Part shown: piece by piece, positions 25,817 to 34,878 of the stretch
Numbering within the stretch: position 1 is the first letter of the stretch
How the letters are laid out: each line of letters opens with the position of its first letter
Virus record (IMG/VR): IMGVR_UViG_3300045993_000204
Span: 1-58,104 of that record
DNA from: a virus
Reading direction: 5' to 3' (one strand)
Length of the DNA stretch: 58,104 nucleotides
The notes under the pieces: model-generated
What the model saw: the letters and a program-made list of their open reading frames with translations, nothing else
Databases searched by the model: none
Told to the model about the DNA's origin: nothing
Program-made: the position numbers and the translations under genes

Positions 25817-27388
25817 ATGGGCGCCAGTCTCTCCCCGCGAGTGCTGAAGGAGCTCATCCAGGAAGAGCAGTCACGTCGTAGGGCTGAGAACTCTCTCTAC
25901 GAGTTTGTTAAACAGGCTTGGTCCGTAGTTGAGCCCGGCGTGCCATTCATCCCCAGCTGGCACATAGAGGTTATTTGTGAGCACCTTGAGGCTATCACCC
26001 ATGGCACGCTGCGCAAGCTGCTAATCAACATTCCCCCACGCCATACCAAGTCGCTCATAGTGTCAGTGCTATGGCCTATGTGGGAGTGGCTGTCTGCCCC
26101 AAACCAGAAGTTCTTGTGTGCATCGTACTCTAGTACACTGTCCATACGAGACAACCTCAAAGCCCGCAGATTAATACAGTCGCCATGGTACCAAAAGCGC
26201 TGGGGCCACCTCTTTGCGTTTGCTGGCGATCAAAACGCCAAGCAACGGTTTGAGAACGACAAGACAGGGTACCGGATCGCAACTAGCGTGGGTGGCACGG
26301 CAACTGGTGAAGGCGGGTCTCGACTTATTCTTGACGACCCCCACGGTGCCCAAGATGCGCAGTCCGAAGCCCTGCGCGAAAGTGCCTTGGAGTGGTTTGA
26401 CGGTGTGTGGTCCACCCGTCTAAACAACCCCAAGACTAATGCTATGGTCGTGGTTATGCAGAGGCTCCACGACAAGGATGTGAGCGGCCACATCCTACAT
26501 GACATCGGCGGTTGGGAACATATCTGTGTCCCCGCCGAGTGGGATGGCATCCACCGTAAAACTTCTTTGGGCCCATACGACCCCCGCACAAAGAAGGGCG
26601 AGCTGATTTGCCCTGAGCGCTTTGGGCCCAAGGAACTAGCATCTTTAAAGCAACTGCTAGGCGAGTACGGTTCAAGCGGCCAGCTCCAGCAAGATCCTGT
26701 CCCCGTCGGTGGAGGTCTAATCAAGACAGAGTATTTCCGCATATGGCCCGTTGCAGAAGGCCTACCTGCTTTTGAGTATATCCTCCAGTCCTATGACTGT
26801 GCGTTTACCGAGAAGACAACTGGCGACCCAACAGCCTGTTCTGTCTGGGCCGTGTTCACCTATAAAGGCGAGCGCATGGTCATGCTAATAGACGCATGGG
26901 ACGCGCACCTGTCGTACCCAGACCTAAGAGCCCGGGCAGTTAGGGACTGGTCCATAGAGTACGGCACTGCAAGCAAGGCATCTCCACACATTCGCCCCAA
27001 GCGTCCAGATCGTATTCTAGTTGAAGCAAAAGCCTCAGGACAGTCCCTTCTCCAAGATCTACGCCTTGCGCGCGTGCCTGCTGTTGCCTACAACCCAGGG
27101 AATGCGGACAAGGTCAGCCGTGCACACCAGGCTGCCCCCACCCTGGAGCTGGGCAAGCTATGGATACCAGAGTCTGCTAAGAACCCCGGGCAGAAAGTTA
27201 GTTGGTCACAGGAATTTGTCAAGCAGTTGACTAAGTTTCCCGTAGCAACGCATGACGATTATGTCGACACGTGGTCCCAGGCAATTATCTTCCTCAAAAA
27301 CGACGGCTGGTTTGAGCTCCCACGTGCTAAAGAGCACGACGAGGTCAAGAAGCCCTACAAAGACAGAGTTAACCCCTACGGAGTATAA
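25817..27388 (+). CDS. terL: Terminase large subunit (523 aa)
   Basis: Packaging motor ATPase plus nuclease. Walker A-like INIPPRHTKS (70-79), adenine/coupling region, Walker B RLILDD (169-174), motif III VVMQRLH (212-218), and the RNase H-like nuclease starting LQSYDCAF (near 323-330, Asp327) with TGDPTACSVW. It cleaves concatemeric DNA and pumps it through the portal into the prohead. The PPRHTKS form of the Walker A (PPRxxKS) is normal for one large group of terminases. Confidence 0.95.
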   Translation: MGASLSPRVLKELIQEEQSRRRAENSLYEFVKQAWSVVEPGVPFIPSWHIEVICEHLEAITHGTLRKLLINIPPRHTKSLIVSVLWPMWEWLSAPNQKFLCASYSSTLSIRDNLKARRLIQSPWYQKRWGHLFAFAGDQNAKQRFENDKTGYRIATSVGGTATGEGGSRLILDDPHGAQDAQSEALRESALEWFDGVWSTRLNNPKTNAMVVVMQRLHDKDVSGHILHDIGGWEHICVPAEWDGIHRKTSLGPYDPRTKKGELICPERFGPKELASLKQLLGEYGSSGQLQQDPVPVGGGLIKTEYFRIWPVAEGLPAFEYILQSYDCAFTEKTTGDPTACSVWAVFTYKGERMVMLIDAWDAHLSYPDLRARAVRDWSIEYGTASKASPHIRPKRPDRILVEAKASGQSLLQDLRLARVPAVAYNPGNADKVSRAHQAAPTLELGKLWIPESAKNPGQKVSWSQEFVKQLTKFPVATHDDYVDTWSQAIIFLKNDGWFELPRAKEHDEVKKPYKDRVNPYGV

Positions 27389-27389
27389 C

Positions 27390-29384
27390 ATGGCAGACCG
27401 TATTAGTGCAACAGAACCAGAATCCCCGTGGGCTGCAAGCATGGCTGGCTGGCTAAAGCAAGCTGATGACTGGGCAAGAGAGAATAACCCACCAGTGCAG
27501 ATGCTGAGTGACCTTGCTGGCATCCCCGCCATTACAAAGACCTTAGAACGCAAAGGATACGGTGAGCCCCTAACAAGCGGCAAGGGTATGACCAGGAAGA
27601 TGAAGCCTGATACCGAGGAGGCAATACTAGGTGCACTGAACTTTGCACCTGCTGTTGGTCCAGCAGCTAAGCTAACAGAGAAGTACGGTGTACCTGCTGC
27701 TCAGGCTATGGCTCGTAACGCTATGATACCTAGCACGCTGAGCAAGGAAGCTGGCGTTATTAAAGTGCCTGGTGGCAACTGGCTCAGTGGGTCAGTGGAG
27801 GATTCGCTGAAGGGGCTGAAGACTTCTGGACCTATTCCCAGAATTGCGCCAGGTCGTTACGAGCGACCTATGCCAGATAAGGCTATTGATGACTGGATCG
27901 ACAAGAAGCTCGCCAGCTACGTCAAGAACGACATGGCCACTGAGCGCGACCCAATTCGTCTGGCAGCAGATGCTTGGCCTAAGAAGAAGGGCGAGCAGAC
28001 GTCAGTGATAGAAGCTCGGTTGGACAAAGCAAAGGCTGACATGGAGACCGCCAGACAAGCTCGTGGTTTTACCCCAGAGATGATGACCAGCTCGCAGGCA
28101 CGGATCCGCGCGATTGAGAAAGACAAGGACTTACTGAACTTACAAGAAGGGCTGCATGGTGTGCCTGACAGGTACGCCATGTCTAGAGGCCAGGAACAGC
28201 GTGTAGCTGCAGGGTTCCCAGTCGAAGGTTCCGGGGTAGGTCCAGAAGCTAAGCGCTGGGAAAATCAGTCAGACATATCGATAGGAACACTCCCAGCTGA
28301 GCAGTACCAAAAGACGGTAGGGCCAAGCTGGGAAGCAAACAAGTGGCTTGACAAAGTTGATCCAAGTACACCAGTACATCGAGCCTCGGGCACTGCTCGT
28401 GGGTTTAATTCAGATACTGGCTTCGACCACCTCATCGACGAACTCCGTAATGCTACTAACGCTGAGTCAGGTCTCCCCAAGCATCTGTTGCTTGATCCCA
28501 AAGACTTAGGCAAGGTGGCAGTGCCACAGGCTGTGGAGCGAGTAGCTCAGATCAACGCCTGGAGGCAAGCGCAGAAGATTGAAGCCAACCAGATGCTCGC
28601 TAACAACGCCGCTACTGTCCTCCACAAAGAGTACCCAGAGAAGGGCATGAAGTGGGTGGAGTTGAAGAAAAATGACCAGATTCCTGAGGGCGCAGTAACT
28701 TTTGACCGTCGTGGGTACTACGGCGGAGACGTTGGGCCTGTGTCAAAAGCCGACGCAGAGCGCCATGCAAAGATGGCAACTCTCAAAGACGCCCTCAAGT
28801 ACGAAGGCGACACTATGAAGCACTGCGTGGGTGGGTACTGCGATAAAGTCGCCGACGGATCTACTCGTATCTTCTCCCTGCGTGACACCAAGACAGGTCA
28901 GCCCCATGTGACAATTGAAACTGTGCCGCTAACTGAGAACAAAGCTATACAGAACTTGAAAGCTGAGTTTGGAGATAACTGGGAAGACTACGCAGATCCA
29001 AGGCTACTTGCTGCAAACGAAAAGTCGGGGGCGCGCATCCTCCAAATCAAAGGTAAAGGCAACAAGAAGCCCAATGACGAGTACCTGCCCTTCGTACAGG
29101 ACTTCGTAAAGTCACAGAAGTGGAGCGATGTGGGGGACTTACAGAATACTGGGTTGCTGCACCGCAAGACGCTCACCTCAGCAGAGCAGGCGGGGCTTGC
29201 CCCAGAGCAGAACTACTTGACAATGGAAGAGATCCAAGAACTACGTAAAGGCAAACCCTGGGTACCCATCGATACGGATCCCGAGTTTGCCAAAGGAGGC
29301 CTAGTTTCTACGCATGACTACAACCCAGAGCACGTGGCAACATTAGCTTCAGCGCTTGCAAAAGATTTAGCGTTGTCGTATTAA
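27390..29384 (+). CDS. PcfJ-domain virion-associated protein (664 aa)
   Basis: Starts at 27390 (MADRISATEPESPWAAS), 1 base after the terminase stop, with CGGAG; the longer open frame upstream overlaps the terminase. The C-terminal third contains MKHCVGGYCDKV (about 476-487), RIFSLRDTKTGQPHVTIE and ILQIKGKGNKKPNDEYLPF, the hallmark of PcfJ-like domains. These occur in phage and conjugative-element proteins without an established reaction. The tail has EFAKGGLVS, the short motif seen in other late proteins. Position between terminase and portal suggests a packaged or head-assembly protein. Confidence 0.75.
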   Translation: MADRISATEPESPWAASMAGWLKQADDWARENNPPVQMLSDLAGIPAITKTLERKGYGEPLTSGKGMTRKMKPDTEEAILGALNFAPAVGPAAKLTEKYGVPAAQAMARNAMIPSTLSKEAGVIKVPGGNWLSGSVEDSLKGLKTSGPIPRIAPGRYERPMPDKAIDDWIDKKLASYVKNDMATERDPIRLAADAWPKKKGEQTSVIEARLDKAKADMETARQARGFTPEMMTSSQARIRAIEKDKDLLNLQEGLHGVPDRYAMSRGQEQRVAAGFPVEGSGVGPEAKRWENQSDISIGTLPAEQYQKTVGPSWEANKWLDKVDPSTPVHRASGTARGFNSDTGFDHLIDELRNATNAESGLPKHLLLDPKDLGKVAVPQAVERVAQINAWRQAQKIEANQMLANNAATVLHKEYPEKGMKWVELKKNDQIPEGAVTFDRRGYYGGDVGPVSKADAERHAKMATLKDALKYEGDTMKHCVGGYCDKVADGSTRIFSLRDTKTGQPHVTIETVPLTENKAIQNLKAEFGDNWEDYADPRLLAANEKSGARILQIKGKGNKKPNDEYLPFVQDFVKSQKWSDVGDLQNTGLLHRKTLTSAEQAGLAPEQNYLTMEEIQELRKGKPWVPIDTDPEFAKGGLVSTHDYNPEHVATLASALAKDLALSY

Positions 29385-29391
29385 ACTGCGC

Positions 29392-29397
29392 TATAAT
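29392..29397 (+). promoter_or_regulatory. Possible late promoter -10
   Basis: TATAAT in CTGCGCTATAATTTTAAATG, directly after the PcfJ-domain gene and about 150 bases before the next start. -35 poor. The 163-bp gap (29385-29547) also holds a short plus-strand frame (from 29439) with a good GGAG but an implausible product. Confidence 0.4.
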
Positions 29398-29547
29398 TTT
29401 AAATGTAAAGCTTCAACTGACTGTTACGGAGTCGCGTTATGCTGGCCGCTAGAATCCATCTCATTATTCAACTTCTGTGCATAGAGCTGCTGACCTCTGA
29501 CGGCTGCATCTTCTTTGTACTGATGCAGGTCACAGTAGGAGTACTTT

Positions 29548-29781
29548 ATGGCATCGCCCAAAGACAAGTTCGAAACAGACGCAGAGCGCATGAAGTCTCG
29601 CGGATTCGCTGGGTACCTCAAAGACCGTATTACCGGTTCAGCTGACTTCTCCAAAGCTGCCTCCTTGTCCAAGCCCGCCAGGGCTAAGTTAACAGGCGAA
29701 GATTCAGATCTAGACCCTGAAGTCCGAGCCAATCTCAAAAAAGGCGGACGCGTGTCTGTCCCCAAGAAGTCTACTTGGTAA
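29548..29781 (+). CDS. Small pre-portal protein (77 aa)
   Basis: MASPKDKFETDAERMKSRGF, GGAG upstream, 4 bases before the portal gene. Lys/Asp/Ser-rich, with LKKGGRVSVPKK at the C-terminus, a variant of the A[RK]GG motif recurring in the late proteins of this genome. Function unknown; probably a virion or assembly component. Confidence 0.65.
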   Translation: MASPKDKFETDAERMKSRGFAGYLKDRITGSADFSKAASLSKPARAKLTGEDSDLDPEVRANLKKGGRVSVPKKSTW

Positions 29782-29785
29782 GCCC

Positions 29786-32323
29786 ATGGCTACAAAGCAG
29801 CTCCCGCCTGAAGAGGACGAAGAGGAAGGTTTGCCTGAGGAAAAAGGCGAGCCGATTAGTCTAGAAGACGTTGACAATGACGTTGAAGACACCGAGGATG
29901 GCGGTGCAATTGTTAGTCTTGTGGCTAACCGCAAAGACGAGAAAGCTAAGGCTGCGCACTTTGCCAATATTGTAGACGAAGTTGACCAAACTGATCTAGA
30001 CGATTACGTCTCTGAGCTCCTAGACAAAATTGGTAAAGACAAAGACGCCCGCGAAAAACGAGACAAGCAGTACGAAGAAGGTCTCCGTCGTACAGGCCTA
30101 GGTGACGACGCACCAGGCGGCGCGCAATTTTCAGGTAGCACCAAAGTAGTTCACCCCATGCTAGTAGAAGCATGCGTGGACTTCAGTGCCAGAGTCTTGA
30201 AAGAGATCTTCCCGCCAAGCGGACCTGTTAAATCTAAAATCCAAGGCAAGCAAAATAATGTCAAGCTAGCAAAAGCCCAGCGTAAAGCTGACTTCATGAA
30301 CTGGCAGACCACAGAGCAAATGCCTGAGTTCAGAGGTGAGCTGGAGCAGCTTAGCACGCAGCTCCCACTAGGCGGTGGGCAATACTTGAAGCTTTTATGG
30401 AATGCAGAGCAACAAAGACCTGCAGCTGAGTTCATTGGAATTGATGACATTCTCATTCCCTTTGCTGCTACTAACTTCTACACAGCTGAACGCAAGACGC
30501 ATGTCCAGTACTTGACTGCTGCAACCTTTGAGCGCAGGGTTTCATCTGGAATGTACATTGACATTTCACTTGGAGCTCCAAGTGATCCTGAGCGTTCCCG
30601 TACAAGCAAAGCCAATGACAAGATCGAGGGCCGTGTAGATACTGCGTACAACGAGGACGGTCTTCGCACAGTACTAGAAGTCTACACCCACCTGGATTTT
30701 GGTGATGGGCTTGCGCCGTACATTATTACTATTGACAAGAGCAGCCAGCAAGCGGTTAGTCTCTATCGTAACTGGGAACCTAAAGACGAGCTGCGCCGTG
30801 AGCTAGAATGGATCGTTGAGTTTGCGTTCATACCCTGGCGCGGCGCGTACCCTATTGGCCTGACTCACATGATAGGTGGGCTGTCCGGAGCTGCCACAGG
30901 GGCATTGCGCGCATTACTTGATTCTGCGCATATCCAAAATATCCCCACCATGTTGAAGCTCAAGGGCGGACCTGGAGGGCAAACACTCAACCTCCAGCCT
31001 ACAGAAGTCCTTGAGATTGAGGGTGGGGCAATGATAGACGACATTCGCAAGATTGCAATGCCTGTCCCCTTCAATCAGCCGAGCCCAGTACTTTTCCAGT
31101 TACTTGGCTTCTTAGTAGACGCAGGCAAAGGCGTAGTCCAAACTAGCTTTGAGAAGCTGTCAGACCAGAATCCTAATGCCCCTGTAGGCACAACGCTTGC
31201 GCTAATTGAGCAAGGCATGGTAGTGTTCAGTAGCATCCATAGTAGGATGCACAATTCGATGAGCCGGGTATTCAAGGTGCTCCATCGTATTAACAGTGCT
31301 TACTTGACAGTAGAAGACGCTAAAGCCAATGCTGCAGGGCTGCCAATCAATCCTGCGGACTTTGATGGCCCAATGGACGTAGTTCCGGTTTCGGATCCAG
31401 CTATCTTCAGTGACACCCAGCGTTTTGCGCAAGTGACTGCCCTGCAGCAACGCGCGGCCTTACTACCTGGTATGTATGACCAGCGCAAGGTCGAAGAGCT
31501 CTTCTTGCGTAATATGAAGATTGACGCAGAGGGCGTGCTCCAGTTGAAACCAGGTTCTGAGGACATGGACCCTGTGTCTGAGAATGTTGCTGCAACTATG
31601 GGCCGACCTGTGTATGTCTTGCCTAAGCAAGACCATGTGGCGCACTTGAAAACACACATGGCGTTCTTGCAGTCTCCGTTGTTTGGCAAGAACCCTGCCA
31701 TCATAAAGACTTTCCTGTACCCAATATCGGTACACTTGCGTGATCACCTGCTCAACTACTATATGGTTGAGGCGCATGAGGCGCTGGAGCAAGCGGAGAA
31801 GCAAGAGCTCATCCAGGCTGAGTCTATTGAGCAAGTGCCTGTCATATTGCAAGTGCAGCAGTTCATTGAGAAGCAGCTTGGTGGACTTGCCCAAGAGCTT
31901 GCTAAAATTGACCAAGCAGCTCAGCAGTTCAAACCACAACCGCAGACACCACCTGATTCAAGCATGCAGGTTGCACAGCTTGCAGCAAAAGTCCAGTCTG
32001 AGACTAGTGCCCAGCGTACGCAGCTTGAACAAGCTAAACTCCAGTCCGGCCAGCAGCACAATGCTGAGAAGCTTAAGCTTGAGGCTGCTAAGCTTCAAAT
32101 ACAACAGCAGAAGCTCCAGGCTGACCCGCAGGCACGTCTTGCTGAAGTGCAGTTGCGCGAGCAGGGCCAGGACCAGCGCAGCCAGCTTGAGACACAGGCT
32201 CGGTTGGACATGAACGAGGCCGACAATCAAACTGCCATGCATATTGCAGCGGCTGAGATTGCCACAGGCGACAAGATCGGTCTAAGCACCGGTACAGGTA
32301 TCAATCCCAACCCTAACCAGTAA
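29786..32323 (+). CDS. Portal protein (845 aa)
   Basis: A large portal of the P22-like size class. Acidic N-terminus; core segments FSGSTKVVHPMLVEACVDFS, the beta-rich domain DDILIPFAATNFYTAE, and the clip/stem region with WRGAYPIGLTHMIGGLSGAA; the C-terminal 170 residues are Gln/Ala/Lys-rich coiled coil (LEAAKLQIQQQKLQADPQA), like the barrel of long podovirus portals. The dodecameric ring forms the DNA entry vertex and binds the terminase and connector. Position between terminase and scaffold/capsid genes supports the call. Confidence 0.88.
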   Translation: MATKQLPPEEDEEEGLPEEKGEPISLEDVDNDVEDTEDGGAIVSLVANRKDEKAKAAHFANIVDEVDQTDLDDYVSELLDKIGKDKDAREKRDKQYEEGLRRTGLGDDAPGGAQFSGSTKVVHPMLVEACVDFSARVLKEIFPPSGPVKSKIQGKQNNVKLAKAQRKADFMNWQTTEQMPEFRGELEQLSTQLPLGGGQYLKLLWNAEQQRPAAEFIGIDDILIPFAATNFYTAERKTHVQYLTAATFERRVSSGMYIDISLGAPSDPERSRTSKANDKIEGRVDTAYNEDGLRTVLEVYTHLDFGDGLAPYIITIDKSSQQAVSLYRNWEPKDELRRELEWIVEFAFIPWRGAYPIGLTHMIGGLSGAATGALRALLDSAHIQNIPTMLKLKGGPGGQTLNLQPTEVLEIEGGAMIDDIRKIAMPVPFNQPSPVLFQLLGFLVDAGKGVVQTSFEKLSDQNPNAPVGTTLALIEQGMVVFSSIHSRMHNSMSRVFKVLHRINSAYLTVEDAKANAAGLPINPADFDGPMDVVPVSDPAIFSDTQRFAQVTALQQRAALLPGMYDQRKVEELFLRNMKIDAEGVLQLKPGSEDMDPVSENVAATMGRPVYVLPKQDHVAHLKTHMAFLQSPLFGKNPAIIKTFLYPISVHLRDHLLNYYMVEAHEALEQAEKQELIQAESIEQVPVILQVQQFIEKQLGGLAQELAKIDQAAQQFKPQPQTPPDSSMQVAQLAAKVQSETSAQRTQLEQAKLQSGQQHNAEKLKLEAAKLQIQQQKLQADPQARLAEVQLREQGQDQRSQLETQARLDMNEADNQTAMHIAAAEIATGDKIGLSTGTGINPNPNQ

Positions 32324-32333
32324 GGAGCTTCTC

Positions 32334-32444
32334 ATGGCTACAACCACTCCCCCCGCAGGCCCCATCAATCAGCACAAAGCAATGGCTATGGGCAAGACCC
32401 CCAACCAGCCCATTCCTAATCCAGGACCAAAGACACCCGCATGA
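32334..32444 (+). CDS. 36-aa Pro-rich small protein
   Basis: ATG at 32334 with AAGGAG upstream; stop overlaps the next ATG as ATGA. Product MATTTPPAGPINQHKAMAMG followed by a Pro-rich tail. Fits exactly between two genes, so probably translated. Unknown. Confidence 0.6.
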   Translation: MATTTPPAGPINQHKAMAMGKTPNQPIPNPGPKTPA

Positions 32445-32653
32445 GTGGGGGCTTTGAGCAGCTGCTCAACCGTCTAAAGGCTGAGCAAGCAAGCTACGCG
32501 CTAGAAGCACTACGTAAGCCCGGTACAAAGACCGAATTTGAGTTTGGTCACCGCTGTGGCTACTTAGTAGGGCTGGACAAAGCAATTGACATCTTGCTAA
32601 AGGCGCTTGACGAAGAGCGCCATGGCGAAAGAGATCTAGACGCAAGACTGTAA
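32441..32653 (+). CDS. Small hypothetical late protein (70 aa)
   Basis: MSGGFEQLLNRLKAEQASYA: helical, with FEFGHRCGYLVGLDKAID in the middle. ATGA overlap with the 36-codon gene. Such short proteins between portal and GroES-like genes are common in related phages. Function unknown. Confidence 0.65.
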   Translation: MSGGFEQLLNRLKAEQASYALEALRKPGTKTEFEFGHRCGYLVGLDKAIDILLKALDEERHGERDLDARL

Positions 32654-32703
32654 CGAGTCTGCGTGGACAAGTTCCACAACCCACCTGCTGAAAGGAGCAG
32701 TAA

Positions 32704-33099
32704 ATGAGCGACGCCCTAACCGAGGCATTCCCACAGGCCAACCCAGGCATCGAGCCTTATGGTAGCCGAGTCCTAGTCCAAATCCGAACCCCCAAGTCTC
32801 GCACCGCTTCAGGCATCATCCTGGACAGTGGTACCAAAGACACCGAACGCTGGAATACGCAAGTGGGTAAGGTCATCTCAGTTGGCCCGCTGGCCTTCAA
32901 GAACCGTAACACGCAGGCGTCCTGGCCTGAAGGCTCATGGGCAGCGCCCGGCGACTACGTCCGTGTGGCCAAGTATGGTGGAGACAGATGGAACGTCCAG
33001 CTACCCAATGGCGAGGACGCGCTCTTTGTCATCTTCAATGATCTTGACCTCATTGGCAAGGTCACCGGGGATCCATTAGCTATCCGTGCTTTTATCTAA
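32704..33099 (+). CDS. GroES-like co-chaperonin (131 aa)
   Basis: Cpn10 fold pattern: IEPYGSRVLVQI (N-terminal strand), the mobile loop RTASGIILDSG, QVGKVISVGPLAF, then GDYVRVAKYGGDRW and VIFNDLDLIGKV. Probably replaces or tunes host GroES so that GroEL can fold the capsid protein. There is no GroEL partner in the phage. GGAG upstream of the ATG; 12 bases before the scaffold gene. Confidence 0.85.
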   Translation: MSDALTEAFPQANPGIEPYGSRVLVQIRTPKSRTASGIILDSGTKDTERWNTQVGKVISVGPLAFKNRNTQASWPEGSWAAPGDYVRVAKYGGDRWNVQLPNGEDALFVIFNDLDLIGKVTGDPLAIRAFI

Positions 33100-33111
33100 A
33101 GGAGCTGAATC

Positions 33112-34098
33112 ATGGCTGATACCTTGAAAGAAGATGACGAGAAGTTGTCACGGGACGAGTATGTTGTTGTTGAAGACCCAAAGAAACTGAGCGCGGTAGA
33201 CGATGACGACGACGACATCGACCCAGATAATCCAGATGGGGAGACTGGTGATGCCCGTATTGCGCATACTTCAGATGAAGATCGTGATGCCATCCGTGAG
33301 CGCCGCAGAGCTGAGAAGCTTGAGCGTAAGCAGCGTCGCGATGTTGCCATTGTACGTGATAAGACTGAGCTTGCTTTTTTAACCAAGCGTAATGATGAGC
33401 TTGAGCGCAGGCTGCTAGCGCAAGAACAACGGGCGCATCAGAGCGACGTCAACAGCCTAGCTTATCAAGCTCAGCAAGCACAGGCACAAGCTGAGCAGGC
33501 CGAGCGTGTCATTGCTAAGGCAGTTGAGGCGGGCAATGGCGATGACGTAGCCCAGGCACTCCGGTACCGTGACCAGGCAATGCAGCGGGCTCAGCAATTG
33601 CTTACTGCCCAGCAACAAACAGCTGCAAGTCCGCCTGTCCAGCAAGTGCCTGCTACAGCTGCTAAAGTGGTTGAGCTTGCCAACAAGTTCATTGATGATA
33701 ATAAAGATTGGTACGATAGGCAAGGTCGGAACGAAGACTCAGCTATTGTATTAGCAATTGACGCAGCACTTGTGCGTGATGGGTACGCCCCACATACAGA
33801 GGAATACTGGGCAGAGCTTAATAAACGTGTGGCGCGGCGCCTGCCTGAGCACTTCACAAAAACAACGCGGCGTGATGACCATGGCGAAGAACCACCTGAG
33901 CGTGTGTCGCGCGGCGGTCCAAATATGGGATCAGGTAAAGAGCATGCACCAGTAAGCACTCGCAAGGAAGTTTATATTAGCCCAGAGCGCAAATCCGCTT
34001 TGATGGAGGCAGGCGTTTGGGACGATCCGGTGCTGAGAAACAAGTACGTAAAAAGGTATATACAGTACGATAAAGATGCTAGGGAGAACCGGTCGTGA
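33112..34098 (+). CDS. Head scaffolding protein (328 aa)
   Basis: Very acidic N-terminus with an Asp run, then a long coiled coil (about 60-170: LTKRNDELERRLLAQEQRAH, then Gln/Ala-rich repeats), and a compact C-terminal half with FIDDNKDWYDRQGRNEDS. The composition and location directly before the capsid block fit a scaffold that guides prohead assembly. The stop overlaps the GTG of the inserted GIY-YIG gene. Confidence 0.78.
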   Translation: MADTLKEDDEKLSRDEYVVVEDPKKLSAVDDDDDDIDPDNPDGETGDARIAHTSDEDRDAIRERRRAEKLERKQRRDVAIVRDKTELAFLTKRNDELERRLLAQEQRAHQSDVNSLAYQAQQAQAQAEQAERVIAKAVEAGNGDDVAQALRYRDQAMQRAQQLLTAQQQTAASPPVQQVPATAAKVVELANKFIDDNKDWYDRQGRNEDSAIVLAIDAALVRDGYAPHTEEYWAELNKRVARRLPEHFTKTTRRDDHGEEPPERVSRGGPNMGSGKEHAPVSTRKEVYISPERKSALMEAGVWDDPVLRNKYVKRYIQYDKDARENRS

Positions 34099-34829
34099 CT
34101 TTTTACACCTATATCCACACACGTGCGTCCGACAATAAGCCTTTCTATGTCGGAAAAGGCCGTGGTAAACGGGCGTACTCGGCAGCTGGTCGAAACACGC
34201 ATTGGCACCGCGTAGTAGCTAAGCATGGGTTAAAGGTCGACATTGCTTCGCGCTGGCCAACCGAAGTTGAAGCTTTTGAGCATGAAAAGTTTTTGATATT
34301 ATGCTTAAAAGATATGAAGATGCTGCTAGTTAACCAAACTAACGGCGGCGAAGGCCGCGCAGGGTGGGTGCCTGACGAGTTGTTTAGAAACATGGTTTCG
34401 CGTGTTCATGCTGGTAAGGCCATATCTGATGAGACCAAAGCCAAAATGAGCGCGTCTGGCCTACTTGCTAATGCAGCCATAGAGGTCCGAGCGCGCAAAC
34501 GCGCAAGCTGGACACCAGAACGGCGCGCACTTAACGCTGCTAGGGGCAGAGAGCTTATTCACCATGCCATTCAAGCCAATGTTGGTGCGCCCAGCCACAT
34601 GCTTGGTAAAAAACAATCTGAAGAGGCTAAAGCCAAAATCAGCGCTGCGGTTTCCGGTGAAAACAATCCCATGTTTGGTAAAACTTTTTCGCACACCGAC
34701 GAGGCAAAAGCAAAGATAGCTAAGGCCAGCAAAAACAGAATCATCACTGACAAGGCTAGAGCCAGTATCAGTGCATCGGCCAAAGCCGCTTGGGCCCGGC
34801 GTAAAGCTGCACAAATAAATCGCGCGTGA
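34095..34829 (+). CDS. GIY-YIG homing endonuclease with NUMOD3 repeats (244 aa)
   Basis: N-terminal GIY-YIG-type domain: YTYIHTRASDNKPFYVGKGR (4-23), RVVAKHG, and catalytic-region EVEAFEHEKFLI (Glu62). Central and C-terminal NUMOD3-like units: SDETKAKMSAS, SEEAKAKISAAVSGENNPMF, GKTFS...EAKAKIAKAS. Starts at a GTG overlapping the scaffold stop (GTGA), GGAG 8 bases upstream. A free-standing homing gene in the late operon between scaffold and capsid genes. Confidence 0.9.
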   Translation: MTFYTYIHTRASDNKPFYVGKGRGKRAYSAAGRNTHWHRVVAKHGLKVDIASRWPTEVEAFEHEKFLILCLKDMKMLLVNQTNGGEGRAGWVPDELFRNMVSRVHAGKAISDETKAKMSASGLLANAAIEVRARKRASWTPERRALNAARGRELIHHAIQANVGAPSHMLGKKQSEEAKAKISAAVSGENNPMFGKTFSHTDEAKAKIAKASKNRIITDKARASISASAKAAWARRKAAQINRA

Positions 34830-34843
34830 CGGACTTTTTGTGA

Positions 34844-34849
34844 CATAAT
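34844..34849 (+). promoter_or_regulatory. Possible -10 (CATAAT) after the GIY-YIG gene
   Basis: CATAAT in TTGTGACATAATCAAT, 30 bases before the ATG at 34879. It could restore transcription of the capsid genes after the insertion. No convincing -35. Confidence 0.35.
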
Positions 34850-34878
34850 CAATTTAATTGCTGAAGGAGCAAATTAGT

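Noticed and set aside
29424-29765. 113-codon minus-strand frame across 29385-29547 and the small pre-portal gene
   Set aside because: Mostly the shadow of the plus-strand gene, no ribosome-binding site, wrong direction for the late operon, although the part in the gap looks mildly protein-like.
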